Below, one piece after another: positions 1-9,833 of a DNA stretch of 64,000 nt. The stretch lies in the NCBI GenBank assembly GCA_964512765.1, contig CAZEKF010000007.1:1-64000 (forward strand), read 5' to 3'. Position 1 is the stretch's first letter. Every line of letters begins with the position of its first letter. The DNA comes from GW2011-AR15 sp964512765 (GTDB lineage Archaea > Nanobdellota > Nanobdellia > Woesearchaeales > GW2011-AR15). Both the position numbers and the translations under genes were made by a program. The notes under the pieces are model-generated. The model ran no database searches, was not told the origin of the DNA, and worked only from the letters and a program-made list of their open reading frames with translations.

Positions 1-2085
1 TGGTTGTTATCAAACGGAACAGGTTTAAAGTATGTTTTCCTTAACTTAAATTATACAGATAGAAATTCGACATTTAATGATTCTATTTATTTCAATTATA
101 CAGGCGCAGGACTGGATACAACTGGACCTACGTTACCTGTTGTTTATCATAATAATTATACTAACAATAACCAAAGTATTGTTATTAACTGGTATAATTC
201 ATCAGATCCTGAATCTACAGTTTTAGGTATTGCATTACAATACAATGTCATACTATACAACTCAAGCGGTGGCATACTAGGAGATATAACAACTACAGAG
301 GTAACTTATACATTCACAGGGTTTAATTTCCCGCATAACACAACATTATACGCAAATGTTTCTGCAATTAACTCTGCTGGAATGAAAAATAATGCAACGT
401 CCAGTGCATTAATTATTGACTTAGATACACCAACAATGTCACGGTTAAACGGTTCATTAAAAAACATTTCATCTAACACGTATCTATCAATTACAGACCT
501 TCCAAACGAAGACACTTGGGTGTATGCTGCGTTAGCAAACTTTTCATGGGCAGCTACTGATGACACTTCAGGTATTAGTGCTTACAGTTACATTTTAACA
601 ACAAATGCAAACACTGATCCCGATACTGTTCCTGAAGGATCTATAGGTAGTCTTCACAATGAAATTTCTAAATCTTATACAGGGTTAACCTCTGACAAAT
701 ACTATTTTTACATTAAAGCAAAAGATTTAGCAGGTAACTGGGGCAACATATTATCTGTTAACTTTTCAATTGATAACTCCCCAGCTAGTAAACCTGAGAT
801 TTTAACAGAAACTAAATCTGCAACAAATATTGACTATACCTGGTCAGCATCTACTGATTCTGAATCAGGAATTACCATGTATATGATCAACCTTACAGAC
901 GAAAATGAAGTTGTTAACATGTCTGCAAACATAACAGATACTAGTGTAAGAAACTACACATTTAGTGGTGTTAGCACAGGTAATTTTAATGCAACAGTTG
1001 GTGTGTTAAACGGTGTTGGTATATGGCGATGGTCTAACCAAGAAGATATAATAACTGACTTTGATCCGCCAACAATATACGCAACACCTAACAGAACAGT
1101 TGTGACAAACACACCTATTATTAAAGCATGGACAAATGAGCAAGCAACATGTAATTATAACTCCTCACCAACTAACACAGAATTTAAGTATAGTAACACA
1201 ACATACCACGAAACCAAGCTTAGTTTTTTATCAAACGGACATTACACTTATGTTATAACCTGTACAGATCCATACGATAACTCTGCAACATTTAACATTA
1301 ATTTCACAGTTAACTCAAATCTTTATCCTGATACTACTGGAAGTGTAGCAACTTTAAACACTTTCAAAAAACTGTTAACTACTTTTACTTTGAATTTATT
1401 GGATAGTGCTGTTGAAACTAGCGGAGTAACAAATGATATGTTTAAATTATACCTTGACAATGTTGAAAAAGAAGTTTCTGTTTTCGACCTTGGAGACAGC
1501 TACTATAATGTAACTTTTGAAGCACCAGACTCTGTTGATAATTACACTTTAAGAATTACTATTAACGAAACTCTTGATAAAAACATTACTTTAATTGTAA
1601 AAGATCTATATTTTACTGGGTTGTACGAAGATGCTTTCATAACATCTGCACCTGAAACAACCAATCACATTACATATTTTACTAGCGGTAGAAGAATAGG
1701 TTTTGCGTCTGACTCAGATATTAACCTGAACAATTATGTCATGGCTGCTAACGAGCTTAACATAACAGGCGTTGATCTGAACAAAAGTTTGTTTATTTTC
1801 AACACAAAGATAAAAGTTAGCATGGCTGACCGTGAAAACCGGATTGATGACAACGAATTTCTTACTGAAATTAATCCTTCATTCGGATATCCCATAACTG
1901 AGGATTATATTGTTAATTATGTTTTGAGATATGACGAATACGCATTATTAACAGATTTTGGCCAGGAGTTAAGCAATGGAAGGCATAACCTATTCATATT
2001 AAGAACAATATCTGATGATGATACTAATATCAAATTCACAAAATCAAAAGGCACACAAGATAGAATTGTATTAACAAGTAACTAA
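1..2085 (+). CDS. Surface glycoprotein-like protein, 5'-truncated by the window
   Basis: The frame is open from base 1 (the first codon is TGG), so the gene starts upstream and only its last ~694 codons are here. It is Asn/Ser/Thr-rich with many N-X-S/T sequons, which suggests an N-glycosylated exported protein. Segments resembling fibronectin-III/Ig-like beta domains recur, with motifs such as KAKDLAGNWG and HYTYVITCTDPYDNSA. From its first residue it aligns almost throughout with the C-terminal 680 residues of the next gene, so the two are tandem paralogues. No C-terminal membrane anchor is seen; the anchor was probably N-terminal, as in its paralogue. Its place ahead of pilin-like and pilus-assembly genes suggests a pilus-associated adhesin (inference). 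Confidence 0.75.
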   Translation, partial: WLLSNGTGLKYVFLNLNYTDRNSTFNDSIYFNYTGAGLDTTGPTLPVVYHNNYTNNNQSIVINWYNSSDPESTVLGIALQYNVILYNSSGGILGDITTTEVTYTFTGFNFPHNTTLYANVSAINSAGMKNNATSSALIIDLDTPTMSRLNGSLKNISSNTYLSITDLPNEDTWVYAALANFSWAATDDTSGISAYSYILTTNANTDPDTVPEGSIGSLHNEISKSYTGLTSDKYYFYIKAKDLAGNWGNILSVNFSIDNSPASKPEILTETKSATNIDYTWSASTDSESGITMYMINLTDENEVVNMSANITDTSVRNYTFSGVSTGNFNATVGVLNGVGIWRWSNQEDIITDFDPPTIYATPNRTVVTNTPIIKAWTNEQATCNYNSSPTNTEFKYSNTTYHETKLSFLSNGHYTYVITCTDPYDNSATFNINFTVNSNLYPDTTGSVATLNTFKKLLTTFTLNLLDSAVETSGVTNDMFKLYLDNVEKEVSVFDLGDSYYNVTFEAPDSVDNYTLRITINETLDKNITLIVKDLYFTGLYEDAFITSAPETTNHITYFTSGRRIGFASDSDINLNNYVMAANELNITGVDLNKSLFIFNTKIKVSMADRENRIDDNEFLTEINPSFGYPITEDYIVNYVLRYDEYALLTDFGQELSNGRHNLFILRTISDDDTNIKFTKSKGTQDRIVLTSN

Positions 2086-2108
2086 AACATAAAAAAAAGA
2101 GGTAATGT

Positions 2109-5100
2109 ATGTATTATATTAGTGCGATTTTGATTTCTGTATTTTTTTACTTAATTATTAAAGAAAAAACAAGTACAACATTAAAAGATCCTCCTAAACC
2201 AAACAATATAATTTTATACAGACTTTTAGATTTGTATAATAGTAAAAAAGCTGACTTGAATAGAAGTTTGTTCTTAATAATATTTATATCAATTGTATAT
2301 GCCTTATTCATTAGTGTGTTACCTGGGCATGAAACTGTGTTATGCTTGGTGTCAGCAGCTGATGAATGTGCAGGCGGTGACGGTGATACTGACAGTAGTG
2401 CATGTACAGCGTACGGTGGTTGTAACGGCGGTCCTGCGTGGAGTATTGGCGGTGAAGTTGACGCCACAACATGTTGCGGTGACGATACAAGTACTAATTT
2501 TGTAAAGACTGAAAGTTCGTCAACTGACGCACCTTCTGGATATAATGATGCAATTACTGCGTGTTGTTTGGTAAACACATCATGTAACTATAATGATCAA
2601 TGTAACGCTACTGGTGAAATTAGTAATGCAAGCATACCAAACACTGCATGGTGTTACTTATCAACATGGTACGGTGGAGACCTTAATAATAGTGCATGCA
2701 CAGTAATACTTGGTTCTGGTTATTGGAACCTTGGAGGTAATACAAGTGCAAGTACATGCTGCGGTGATGACAGTAACGAGTTCCAGATAACTGAAACAGG
2801 ATCAACAGATGCACCATCTGGATATAATGACGGAATTACTGCATGCTGTGCAACAAGTACTGATTGTAATTACAACGATGTTTGTTCTGCAACATACACG
2901 TTTAGTTCAGAAGCAGCTCCAAACAAAGCGTACTGTGACCAAGGAACATGGTTGGGTGGTGACTATAATCAAACTGTTTGTAATGCAATTGCTGGTAATA
3001 ACCACTGGAACATTGGTGGTGAAGTAAACGCAACCGTATGTTGCGGTGATGATTCAAATGAATTTAATTTAACAAGACAAGTGGACGAATCCACTGTTCC
3101 TAGTGGTTTTTCAGATGATGATACTGACAACGCATGTTGTAGTGCAAGTACTGACTGTGTTAATGCCAGCACTTGTTACGATATTGGTTATTCATCAACA
3201 GATTTTGATAGCGACGGTGATGTTGAATATTGTTATAACAATCAATGGATAGATCCGGATGGTTATGTATCTATTAAAAACCTTGGTCAAACTGGTATTG
3301 AACAAACCAATCAAGAATATACTTCTTCAAGAAGTGTTTATTTGGAACTGAATTATTCTCATGAAGGTTTAAAATGCAGGTATATTAACCATGTTAATGA
3401 CAGCGACCTGCCTACTGACGACACAACAGGCTGGAGCTTATGGGAAACTTGTGTAACAAGTAAACTATGGCTATTGTCAGAAGGTGACGGGTTAAAAACT
3501 GTGTATTACAACATTAATTATAGTGGATTCAACATTACTTTTAATGACACTATTTATTACAATTACACAGGTTCTGGACTTGATGTTACATTACCAACTT
3601 TGCCTACTGTATACCATAACAATTACACAAATGATAACCAAAGTATTACTATTAACTGGTTCAATGCATCTGACCCTGAATCAACCACACTTGACATTGA
3701 TTTACAGTATAATGTCATATTATACAATTCCAGCGGTGGAACACACGGTGATATAACAACAACAGCAACATCTTACACATTCACAGGATTTAATTTCCCG
3801 CATAATACAACATTGTACGCTAACGTCTCTGTTATAAACTCAGCAGGTATGAAAATAAACGCAACCTCTGATCCGTTAGTAATTGATTTACAAGCACCAA
3901 CACTATCATTATTTAATGGTTCGTTTAAAAACCTAACTTCATTAAGTTACCAGTCACTTAAAACATTGCCTAATGAAAATACTTGGGTGCATGCTAATCT
4001 TGTTAATTTTTCCTGGACAGGATCTGATGTAACTTCAAGCATTGCCGGATACAGTTACATTCTAACTGCAAACGCAAACACATTACCTGACAACATACCT
4101 GAAGGTACTCCTGGAAGTCTTCATAATGAGATATCTAAATCATATTCTGCCCAAGCGTCTAACAAATATTATTTTTACATAAAAGCTAAAGACCTTGCAG
4201 GTAACTGGGGACCTATACAATCAATAAACTTCTCAATTGATAGTACAGGATCTTCTAAACCTGAAATAATAACAGAATCCAAGTCAGATTCTAATATTGC
4301 ATACACATGGTCTGCGTCTACTGATGAAGAGTCAGGTATAACTAAATACATGATAAATTTAACAGACGAGAACAATATTGTTAATGCATCTGCAACAATC
4401 ACTGATACAGGTAATAGAAATCATACTTTTACAAGCATTGGTTCTGGTAATTTTAATGCAACAGTTGGTGCAATGAACGGAGTTGGTATATGGAGATGGT
4501 CTAATCAGGATAAAATTACAACTGACTTTGACGCACCAATAATATACGCAACACCTAACAGAACAGTAATAACCAGTTCACCAATTTTGAAAGCATGGAC
4601 AAATGAACAAGCAACATGCAATTATAACTCTACACCAAATAACATCCAATTTAAGTATACTAACACAACATACCACGAAACTAAATTAAGCTCATTATCC
4701 AATGGACATTATACATATGTAATAACTTGTTCTGACCCGTACGATAACTCTGCATCATTTAATGTAAACTTTACAATAAACTCAAATTTATACCCTGATA
4801 CAATATCAAGCAGTAATACTCTGAACACGTACAGAGGTTTATTAACAACCTTTTCAGTAAACTTGTTAGACAGTGCAGTTGAAACATCTGGTTTAACAGT
4901 TGACATGTTTAAATTATACATTGATGGAATAGAAGACGAAGTTACTGTTTTTGATCTTGGAGATAGTTATTATAATGTGTCATTTGAAGCGCCTGATTCT
5001 GTTAGTAATTACACATTAAGGATAACTGTTAATGATACTTTAGATAAAAACATTACATTAGTTGTAAAAGATCTTTATTTATCAGCGCTATACAAAGATA

Positions 5101-5519
5101 CATTTATTAGTTCAGCACCTGAAAATACTAACCATATTACTTACTTCACAAGCGGACGAAGAATAGGTTTTGCGTCTGATTCAGATATCAACCTAAACAA
5201 TTATGTTATGGCCGCTAACGAACTTAACATGACAAATGTTAATGTTAATGATAATTTGTTTATTATTAACACAAAACCAACTGTTGGTATCCTAGGCAGG
5301 GAAAAATATCTTAAAGAACAAAGTTTCTTAAAACTTAACAATCCGTCGTTTGCGTATGAAATTATTGACACGTATATCCTAAATTATGTGTTAAAATCCA
5401 ATGAGTTCAATATTGTGTCAAACAGCAGTGATATTAATATAGGTAGGTATAATTATATATTACAAAAATCTGTTTCAAATACAGGTAAAAAAGAGGTTAT
5501 AATAACAGATGAAGAATAA
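2109..5519 (+). CDS. Large N-anchored Cys-rich/FN3-like surface protein (paralogue of the upstream gene)
   Basis: An 1136-aa protein with two hydrophobic segments (about residues 2-17 and 53-71). A Cys-rich region (about 80-360) follows, in which a unit of ~95 residues recurs, marked by CCGDD at about 122, 217 and 311 and by a CNYND motif. The long sequon-rich beta-domain region (about 450-1136) matches the preceding gene. The SD GAGGTAA precedes ATG 2109 and there are 23 bases after the previous stop. The paired cysteines may form disulfides outside the cell (inference). The last 11 bases overlap the first pilin-like gene, so it is translationally coupled to the pilus operon. Function as a surface adhesin is inferred; no enzymatic motif was recognised. 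Confidence 0.8.
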   Translation: MYYISAILISVFFYLIIKEKTSTTLKDPPKPNNIILYRLLDLYNSKKADLNRSLFLIIFISIVYALFISVLPGHETVLCLVSAADECAGGDGDTDSSACTAYGGCNGGPAWSIGGEVDATTCCGDDTSTNFVKTESSSTDAPSGYNDAITACCLVNTSCNYNDQCNATGEISNASIPNTAWCYLSTWYGGDLNNSACTVILGSGYWNLGGNTSASTCCGDDSNEFQITETGSTDAPSGYNDGITACCATSTDCNYNDVCSATYTFSSEAAPNKAYCDQGTWLGGDYNQTVCNAIAGNNHWNIGGEVNATVCCGDDSNEFNLTRQVDESTVPSGFSDDDTDNACCSASTDCVNASTCYDIGYSSTDFDSDGDVEYCYNNQWIDPDGYVSIKNLGQTGIEQTNQEYTSSRSVYLELNYSHEGLKCRYINHVNDSDLPTDDTTGWSLWETCVTSKLWLLSEGDGLKTVYYNINYSGFNITFNDTIYYNYTGSGLDVTLPTLPTVYHNNYTNDNQSITINWFNASDPESTTLDIDLQYNVILYNSSGGTHGDITTTATSYTFTGFNFPHNTTLYANVSVINSAGMKINATSDPLVIDLQAPTLSLFNGSFKNLTSLSYQSLKTLPNENTWVHANLVNFSWTGSDVTSSIAGYSYILTANANTLPDNIPEGTPGSLHNEISKSYSAQASNKYYFYIKAKDLAGNWGPIQSINFSIDSTGSSKPEIITESKSDSNIAYTWSASTDEESGITKYMINLTDENNIVNASATITDTGNRNHTFTSIGSGNFNATVGAMNGVGIWRWSNQDKITTDFDAPIIYATPNRTVITSSPILKAWTNEQATCNYNSTPNNIQFKYTNTTYHETKLSSLSNGHYTYVITCSDPYDNSASFNVNFTINSNLYPDTISSSNTLNTYRGLLTTFSVNLLDSAVETSGLTVDMFKLYIDGIEDEVTVFDLGDSYYNVSFEAPDSVSNYTLRITVNDTLDKNITLVVKDLYLSALYKDTFISSAPENTNHITYFTSGRRIGFASDSDINLNNYVMAANELNMTNVNVNDNLFIINTKPTVGILGREKYLKEQSFLKLNNPSFAYEIIDTYILNYVLKSNEFNIVSNSSDINIGRYNYILQKSVSNTGKKEVIITDEE

Positions 5520-5985
5520 ATCACAGTTTTACATGTTCGGTGCAATTGTTTTGGTAAGTTTAGTGTTTGTCATAGTTTCTAATAATTCTGTTATTAGCAT
5601 GAGTTCTGTTCAAGACACAAAAAATTATCTTAATAATTACAAATACGAAGCAAAAGTAGTAATTAATAATGCTCTTTACGCTAACAAAAATGTTTCATAT
5701 GAATTAAGAAATTACACAGAAAGTTTTATTACCTATGGTGAGAATAAAAATTTGGACTTTGACATCATGTACATTTATTCAAATAATAACAACCTTTACA
5801 TCGTTAATTATTTAAATCAGTCAGTCTTAGTAACATCTTTAGGGTTAACTGTTAATAAAGAGCAGGAAGTGTCAACTGGGTTTGTTAATGACCTTACTGT
5901 GAAATATAACAACGAATCTTACAACTTTAATTTCACTTCGCCTGATGAAGTTGAACTAAAAACTTTGTTTGTACAAAATGATTAA
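5509..5985 (+). CDS. Pilin-like protein with N-terminal membrane helix
   Basis: A 158-aa protein starting with a short polar stretch (MKNKSQFYMF) and one hydrophobic helix (about residues 9-25), followed by a sequon-bearing, beta-rich extracellular part. This is the layout of archaeal type IV pilin-like subunits, although a clear prepilin peptidase site is less obvious than in the gene at 6445. It overlaps the end of the adhesin gene by 11 bases and the next pilin-like gene by 8, so it belongs to a coupled operon. A minor pilin or adhesin adaptor is the most likely role; the exact family is not recognised. Confidence 0.6.
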   Translation: MKNKSQFYMFGAIVLVSLVFVIVSNNSVISMSSVQDTKNYLNNYKYEAKVVINNALYANKNVSYELRNYTESFITYGENKNLDFDIMYIYSNNNNLYIVNYLNQSVLVTSLGLTVNKEQEVSTGFVNDLTVKYNNESYNFNFTSPDEVELKTLFVQND

Positions 5986-6451
5986 TCAAAAAAGAGCGCA
6001 GAACCAGTATTTAAGCTGGATACTTATTTTTGGCATGGTAGTTGCTCTTAGTTTTTTATTATACAACTGGTCAATTGAACAAGCTACTGAACGAACTGAA
6101 GAACTTGAGTCAAGAACAGATCCGTTAGTATGTTCAGAGCTCGGGATTTCAATTGACGGATCATGCCAGGATTTTAAAAGTATAAAACTTAACATTACAA
6201 ATTCTAATAACGTAGAAGTTATCGGGTTCATACTAAGAACTGTTGGTTTATATCCTGAAGACGATGATTACTTGCAATCAAAAGTAATATATGATAAAAT
6301 AAAGTCTGATAATACAAAAAAGTTTACAATATTAAAAAAAGGAACTGTGTCACAAATTACTGTTGTTCCTATTGCTAAACGTAACAAAAAAAACATATAT
6401 TGTGAAGAAAAAGCTGTAATAAAAGAAGAAGGTGATTTGCAACAATGCTAA
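5978..6451 (+). CDS. Pilin-like protein, minor subunit candidate
   Basis: A 157-aa protein read from ATG 5978; an in-frame TTG nine bases upstream is a weaker choice because the ATG gives the usual short charged leader (MINQKRAQNQ). One hydrophobic helix (about residues 11-28) precedes a soluble domain with three cysteines near residues 50, 61 and 144 and a C-terminal Cys. It overlaps its neighbours on both sides by 7-8 bases. Charged leader plus single helix plus beta domain fits an archaeal type IV pilin-like minor subunit. Confidence 0.6.
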   Translation: MINQKRAQNQYLSWILIFGMVVALSFLLYNWSIEQATERTEELESRTDPLVCSELGISIDGSCQDFKSIKLNITNSNNVEVIGFILRTVGLYPEDDDYLQSKVIYDKIKSDNTKKFTILKKGTVSQITVVPIAKRNKKNIYCEEKAVIKEEGDLQQC

Positions 6452-6960
6452 AAAAAGCTATCTCTCCTTTGATTGCAACTGTTTTATTGATAGCATTTTC
6501 ATTATCCTTAGGAGCGATTATCATGAACTTTAGCGAGTCTTCAACTGTTGAACTAAAAGATAAAGCAGCTGACCAAATAGAAAGAAGTTTAAAATGTTCT
6601 CTAGACCTATCGATAAAAGTGCTTGAAATTGACAATTCAAAATATATTTGCTACAACAGATCCGGGTCAAATAACCTGGAAGTTATTGTTGAGAACCAAG
6701 GAAGTGAATCTGCTAAAGGCGTAAGAATATTTTTATTAGATTATAATGACCGGACAAAAACAACTGATGTCCTGACAACATTAGGCGGTCATAACCGGAC
6801 AAAATATAACATCAGCATCAATGAAACAGACGACGGATCACAGTTCGTGTTCCCGCCTAACAAGGTTATTGTCTCACCAATATTAGAATGGTCAGAGAGT
6901 AGTGTTGATATTTGTTCAGATAATAGAATTAATATTGACGAAATTGAAGTATGTAGTTAA
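6445..6960 (+). CDS. Archaeal type IV pilin (class III signal peptide)
   Basis: A 171-aa protein beginning MLKKAISPLIATVLLIAF, the classic archaeal pilin N terminus: Lys-Lys leader, a predicted prepilin peptidase cleavage site before the hydrophobic core, then SPLIATVLL. The rest is a sequon-bearing beta domain containing several cysteines. The start ATG overlaps the end of the previous gene. It closely resembles the separate pilin at 27817 in N terminus and in CARF-like spacing of its middle part (ENQG/ENTG motif). It is the clearest bona fide pilin in this operon, and probably a minor subunit because it sits mid-operon without its own promoter (inference). Confidence 0.82.
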   Translation: MLKKAISPLIATVLLIAFSLSLGAIIMNFSESSTVELKDKAADQIERSLKCSLDLSIKVLEIDNSKYICYNRSGSNNLEVIVENQGSESAKGVRIFLLDYNDRTKTTDVLTTLGGHNRTKYNISINETDDGSQFVFPPNKVIVSPILEWSESSVDICSDNRINIDEIEVCS

Positions 6961-6962
6961 AG

Positions 6963-7364
6963 ATGGCAAAATATTCAAAACTAAAGATGTTCCTTTTCAT
7001 GGTATCGTTTGTAGTCATTATTGTTTTTGTTGTCCAGGTTTCAAATATTTTAAAAGACGGGTTTAGCGCTATTAATGTTAAAAAACAAGAATTAGCGTGC
7101 ACGAACATTAAGTACGACATCACGCACAGTGAGTATCTTAATGACAAGTTAATTATTGAACTAATGAGTTCAACTCATAAATATAATATTACAAAAGTCA
7201 CAGTCTTACCAGACACAAGCGAACAAAAACATGTTACTATGCTTGAACCTGCTCTAGTGAACAGTGAAACTGTATTGTTCAACGTGAATAATATTTCCAT
7301 TAATAATAGTTACTTTGTTTATGTTGATGATTGTAAAGACCAGGGAGTTACCAATAAAATATGA
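6963..7364 (+). CDS. Small membrane-anchored pilin-like protein
   Basis: A 133-aa protein with the leader MAKYSKLK, one hydrophobic helix (about 9-28), then a short soluble domain with two cysteines (about residues 45 and 126) and several sequons. The gene starts two bases after the previous stop and overlaps the next gene by 4 bases (ATGA-type). No family was recognised beyond the general single-helix pilin-like layout. It is likely a minor subunit or assembly partner by position. Confidence 0.55.
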   Translation: MAKYSKLKMFLFMVSFVVIIVFVVQVSNILKDGFSAINVKKQELACTNIKYDITHSEYLNDKLIIELMSSTHKYNITKVTVLPDTSEQKHVTMLEPALVNSETVLFNVNNISINNSYFVYVDDCKDQGVTNKI

Positions 7365-8083
7365 AATCTAATAAATCACAAGTATGGGTGTCTGCTATTA
7401 TTTATACAATGGTAGCTATCTTAGCCCTGGTATTAATACTTAACACAGGTATACCTTTACTAAACGAGTTAAAAGATCGTGCTGTTTATGAAAAAGTTAA
7501 AGACATCATGCTTGACCTTGACAGACATATCACAGAAATTGCTAACCAAGGAGAAGGTAGCCAGGCTAGTGTATCATTTGAAATAAGAGACGGTGAGATG
7601 AAATTTGAAAATAACCAGTTAATATGGGAGATTGAAACTAAAAGTGAAATAATTAGCCCGAGGACTAGTACTGTCCTTGGTAATTTAGTTATTGCCAGCA
7701 ATGCAAATGTAAGAACGTATGATTTAACAAACTTTTATGTTATGGAAACAAACATTAAAAATGACACATTTTCAGTTGCTATTAATAAAAAAGGTAACGA
7801 AGACAGTTGGGTAAACTATAACACTTCTGAGATAATTCAAAATGTTAGTTACAATGGAAATAACATGGACGGTACGTTCACGTTTGATCTTAACAATAAT
7901 ATTAGTTCAGCTATTGGTAACGGATATATTACAATGCAACCTTCAGGTAATAATTCTAATCTTGGCAGAGCAAAAGTTGTTGCGCATATGAACACAAGTT
8001 TTGCTGAATATGACCTTGAATTTATTTTAGAAAGTTATGCTGATTTTTTAACTGTGAATGTCAAAAATATAGATATTAAGTGA
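7361..8083 (+). CDS. Pilin-like protein
   Basis: A 240-aa protein with N terminus MKSNKSQVWVSAIIYTMVAI: a short Lys-rich leader, then a hydrophobic helix to about residue 30, as in archaeal pilins. The remainder is a beta-rich domain with sequons and no cysteines. It overlaps the previous gene by 4 bases and ends with TGA 10 bases before the secretion ATPase. It is the last of five consecutive pilin-like genes, which together could form the fibre tip or minor pilin complex (inference from number and order). Confidence 0.6.
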   Translation: MKSNKSQVWVSAIIYTMVAILALVLILNTGIPLLNELKDRAVYEKVKDIMLDLDRHITEIANQGEGSQASVSFEIRDGEMKFENNQLIWEIETKSEIISPRTSTVLGNLVIASNANVRTYDLTNFYVMETNIKNDTFSVAINKKGNEDSWVNYNTSEIIQNVSYNGNNMDGTFTFDLNNNISSAIGNGYITMQPSGNNSNLGRAKVVAHMNTSFAEYDLEFILESYADFLTVNVKNIDIK

Positions 8084-8093
8084 AAAGATAACT

Positions 8094-9644
8094 ATGGCTG
8101 ATACTGAACCTGTGTTTAAAATTGAACCTAATATTAAGATAGTTACACTTCCAGAAATTAAAGATAGAACAAAAATAAACATAAGATATCCATTAATGGC
8201 ACCGTATGCGTACGCGCACATATACTGGAACAGTGAAAGAGAAGAGTTGATATATAATGTCGAAGAACCTGTGTTAAGTGAGTCTGAAAAAGAAATTCTT
8301 AGATTAATCATGCTAGCTCTTGAAGAAATGATTAATATTAGTATTGTAAAAGTAGAAAAAGTTTCTCAGATAATAGCATACCTTGAAAAAAATGTTCAGG
8401 GCATTCTTGTTGAACTAGGAACAAAAGTTTCAAAAGAAACTTATCTGAAACTAATGTATTACATATATAGAGATTCAGTAGGCCTGAACAAAATTGAACC
8501 CCTGCTAAATGATTATTATATTGAAGACATTGAATGTAACGGACTTACATTTCCAATCTATCTTGTCCATAGAAAATTTGAAAATTTGAGGACAAATGTA
8601 GCGTTCACTGACATGCAAGAACTTACTGATTTTGTTGAAAAACTTGCCCAGAAATGTGGCAGGTACGTGTCATACGCAAAACCGTTACTAGACGGCACTT
8701 TACCTGACGGATCAAGGGTTAACGCAACATATTCAGAAGATGTCACAACTAGAGGACCAACTTTTACAATAAGAAAATTCACTAAAGAACCTTGGACACC
8801 GATTCATATGATTAATTTTGGTACAGCGTCTCCAAAAGTATTTGCATATCTATGGTTAGCTATTGAAAATAAACTTAATTTCTTGGTTATTGGCGAGACA
8901 GCGTCTGGTAAAACAACTTTTCTTAACGGTATCTTAAGCTTTATACCACCTGAAGCAAGGGTCGTGTCTATTGAAGATACGCGAGAATTAAATCTGGCGC
9001 ATGATAACTGGATGCCAACTGTAACCAGGTCTGGGTTTGGGATACCTAATCTAGCAGGTAAAGAATACGGTGCAATAACATTGTTTGATTTGTTAAAAGA
9101 AAGTTTCAGGCAAGCACCAGATTATGTAATTGTTGGAGAAATCCGTGGCGATGAAGCGTTTGTTTTATTCCAAGGAATGGCATCTGGCCATAGTTCATTT
9201 GGCACGTTCCACGCAGGTAGTGTCGAGACTTTAATAAGACGTCTTCAGACTCCTCCAATTAGTTTGTCACCAAGTCTTATTGAATCACTTGACATTATAA
9301 GTGTTATGACGCACATGAAAACAGCTTCAAGAAATCTTAGACGGTTAAAAGAACTTGTTGAAATCCAAAGAGTGTCTGACCAAGAGATGAGTTATAACAT
9401 TCCGTTACAATGGGATCCTAGAACTGACAAAATCACACAGATAAAAGGATTTTACCTGCTTGATAAGATGAGTAAAAAAACCGGGATGTCTGTGCAAAAC
9501 TTAAACCGAGAAATTGAAGTACGGGCAATGTTATTACAAACAATGGCTAACAGGAAGATGCAAGATTTCAAACAGTTCAATGAAGTTGTGAAAGAATATT
9601 ACACTGATAAAAACAAGGTTCTAAAAGAGTTTGGGATAATATGA
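8094..9644 (+). CDS. Type II/IV secretion (pilus assembly) ATPase, PilB/TadA/VirB11-like
   Basis: A 516-aa cytoplasmic motor ATPase that powers subunit insertion in archaeal type IV pili and archaella. The N-terminal domain spans about 1-235. Walker A GETASGKTT lies near 267-275, the acidic Asp box near VSIEDTREL (about 291), Walker B with EIRGDEA near 344-354 and the His box HSSFGTFHAGS near 366-376. All catalytic motifs appear intact. No four-Cys zinc motif is seen, as is usual in archaeal members. It is followed with a 4-base overlap by a small linker gene and then two platform genes, the standard ATPase-platform order. Confidence 0.92.
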   Translation: MADTEPVFKIEPNIKIVTLPEIKDRTKINIRYPLMAPYAYAHIYWNSEREELIYNVEEPVLSESEKEILRLIMLALEEMINISIVKVEKVSQIIAYLEKNVQGILVELGTKVSKETYLKLMYYIYRDSVGLNKIEPLLNDYYIEDIECNGLTFPIYLVHRKFENLRTNVAFTDMQELTDFVEKLAQKCGRYVSYAKPLLDGTLPDGSRVNATYSEDVTTRGPTFTIRKFTKEPWTPIHMINFGTASPKVFAYLWLAIENKLNFLVIGETASGKTTFLNGILSFIPPEARVVSIEDTRELNLAHDNWMPTVTRSGFGIPNLAGKEYGAITLFDLLKESFRQAPDYVIVGEIRGDEAFVLFQGMASGHSSFGTFHAGSVETLIRRLQTPPISLSPSLIESLDIISVMTHMKTASRNLRRLKELVEIQRVSDQEMSYNIPLQWDPRTDKITQIKGFYLLDKMSKKTGMSVQNLNREIEVRAMLLQTMANRKMQDFKQFNEVVKEYYTDKNKVLKEFGII

Positions 9645-9829
9645 ATGAATTTAATAAACTTAAAGAAAGTTTAGAAAAACTTGATGTTCTAAGCGAAATA
9701 TATCACGATCTCAGTAAAAACAAGTATCCTACCAGGCAAGAGTTAGACATTGCTAAGTTAAAAATGAAACTTGTGAAAAAAGAAATGCTTCTTTTAAACT
9801 ATCTCATTGGGAAAGAACTTTCTGTGTGA
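9641..9829 (+). CDS. Small helical hypothetical protein in pilus operon
   Basis: A 62-aa, Lys/Glu/Leu-rich, probably fully alpha-helical protein with no membrane segment or cysteine. Its ATG overlaps the ATPase stop (ATGA) and its stop lies just ahead of the platform gene, so it is coupled to both. No family was recognised. It could be a small cytoplasmic adaptor between ATPase and platform, by position only. Confidence 0.6.
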   Translation: MNEFNKLKESLEKLDVLSEIYHDLSKNKYPTRQELDIAKLKMKLVKKEMLLLNYLIGKELSV

Positions 9830-9833
9830 AAAA

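Noticed and set aside
2456..3060. Cys-rich repeats of the second adhesin as recent DNA duplication
   Set aside because: The ~95-residue units match at protein motifs but differ widely at DNA level, so they are old protein repeats rather than a DNA repeat feature.
7658..7683. Hairpin CCGAGGAC/GTCCTTGG in a pilin-like gene
   Set aside because: Single 8-bp stem with a wobble inside ordinary coding sequence; no second hairpin or similarity to the element family.
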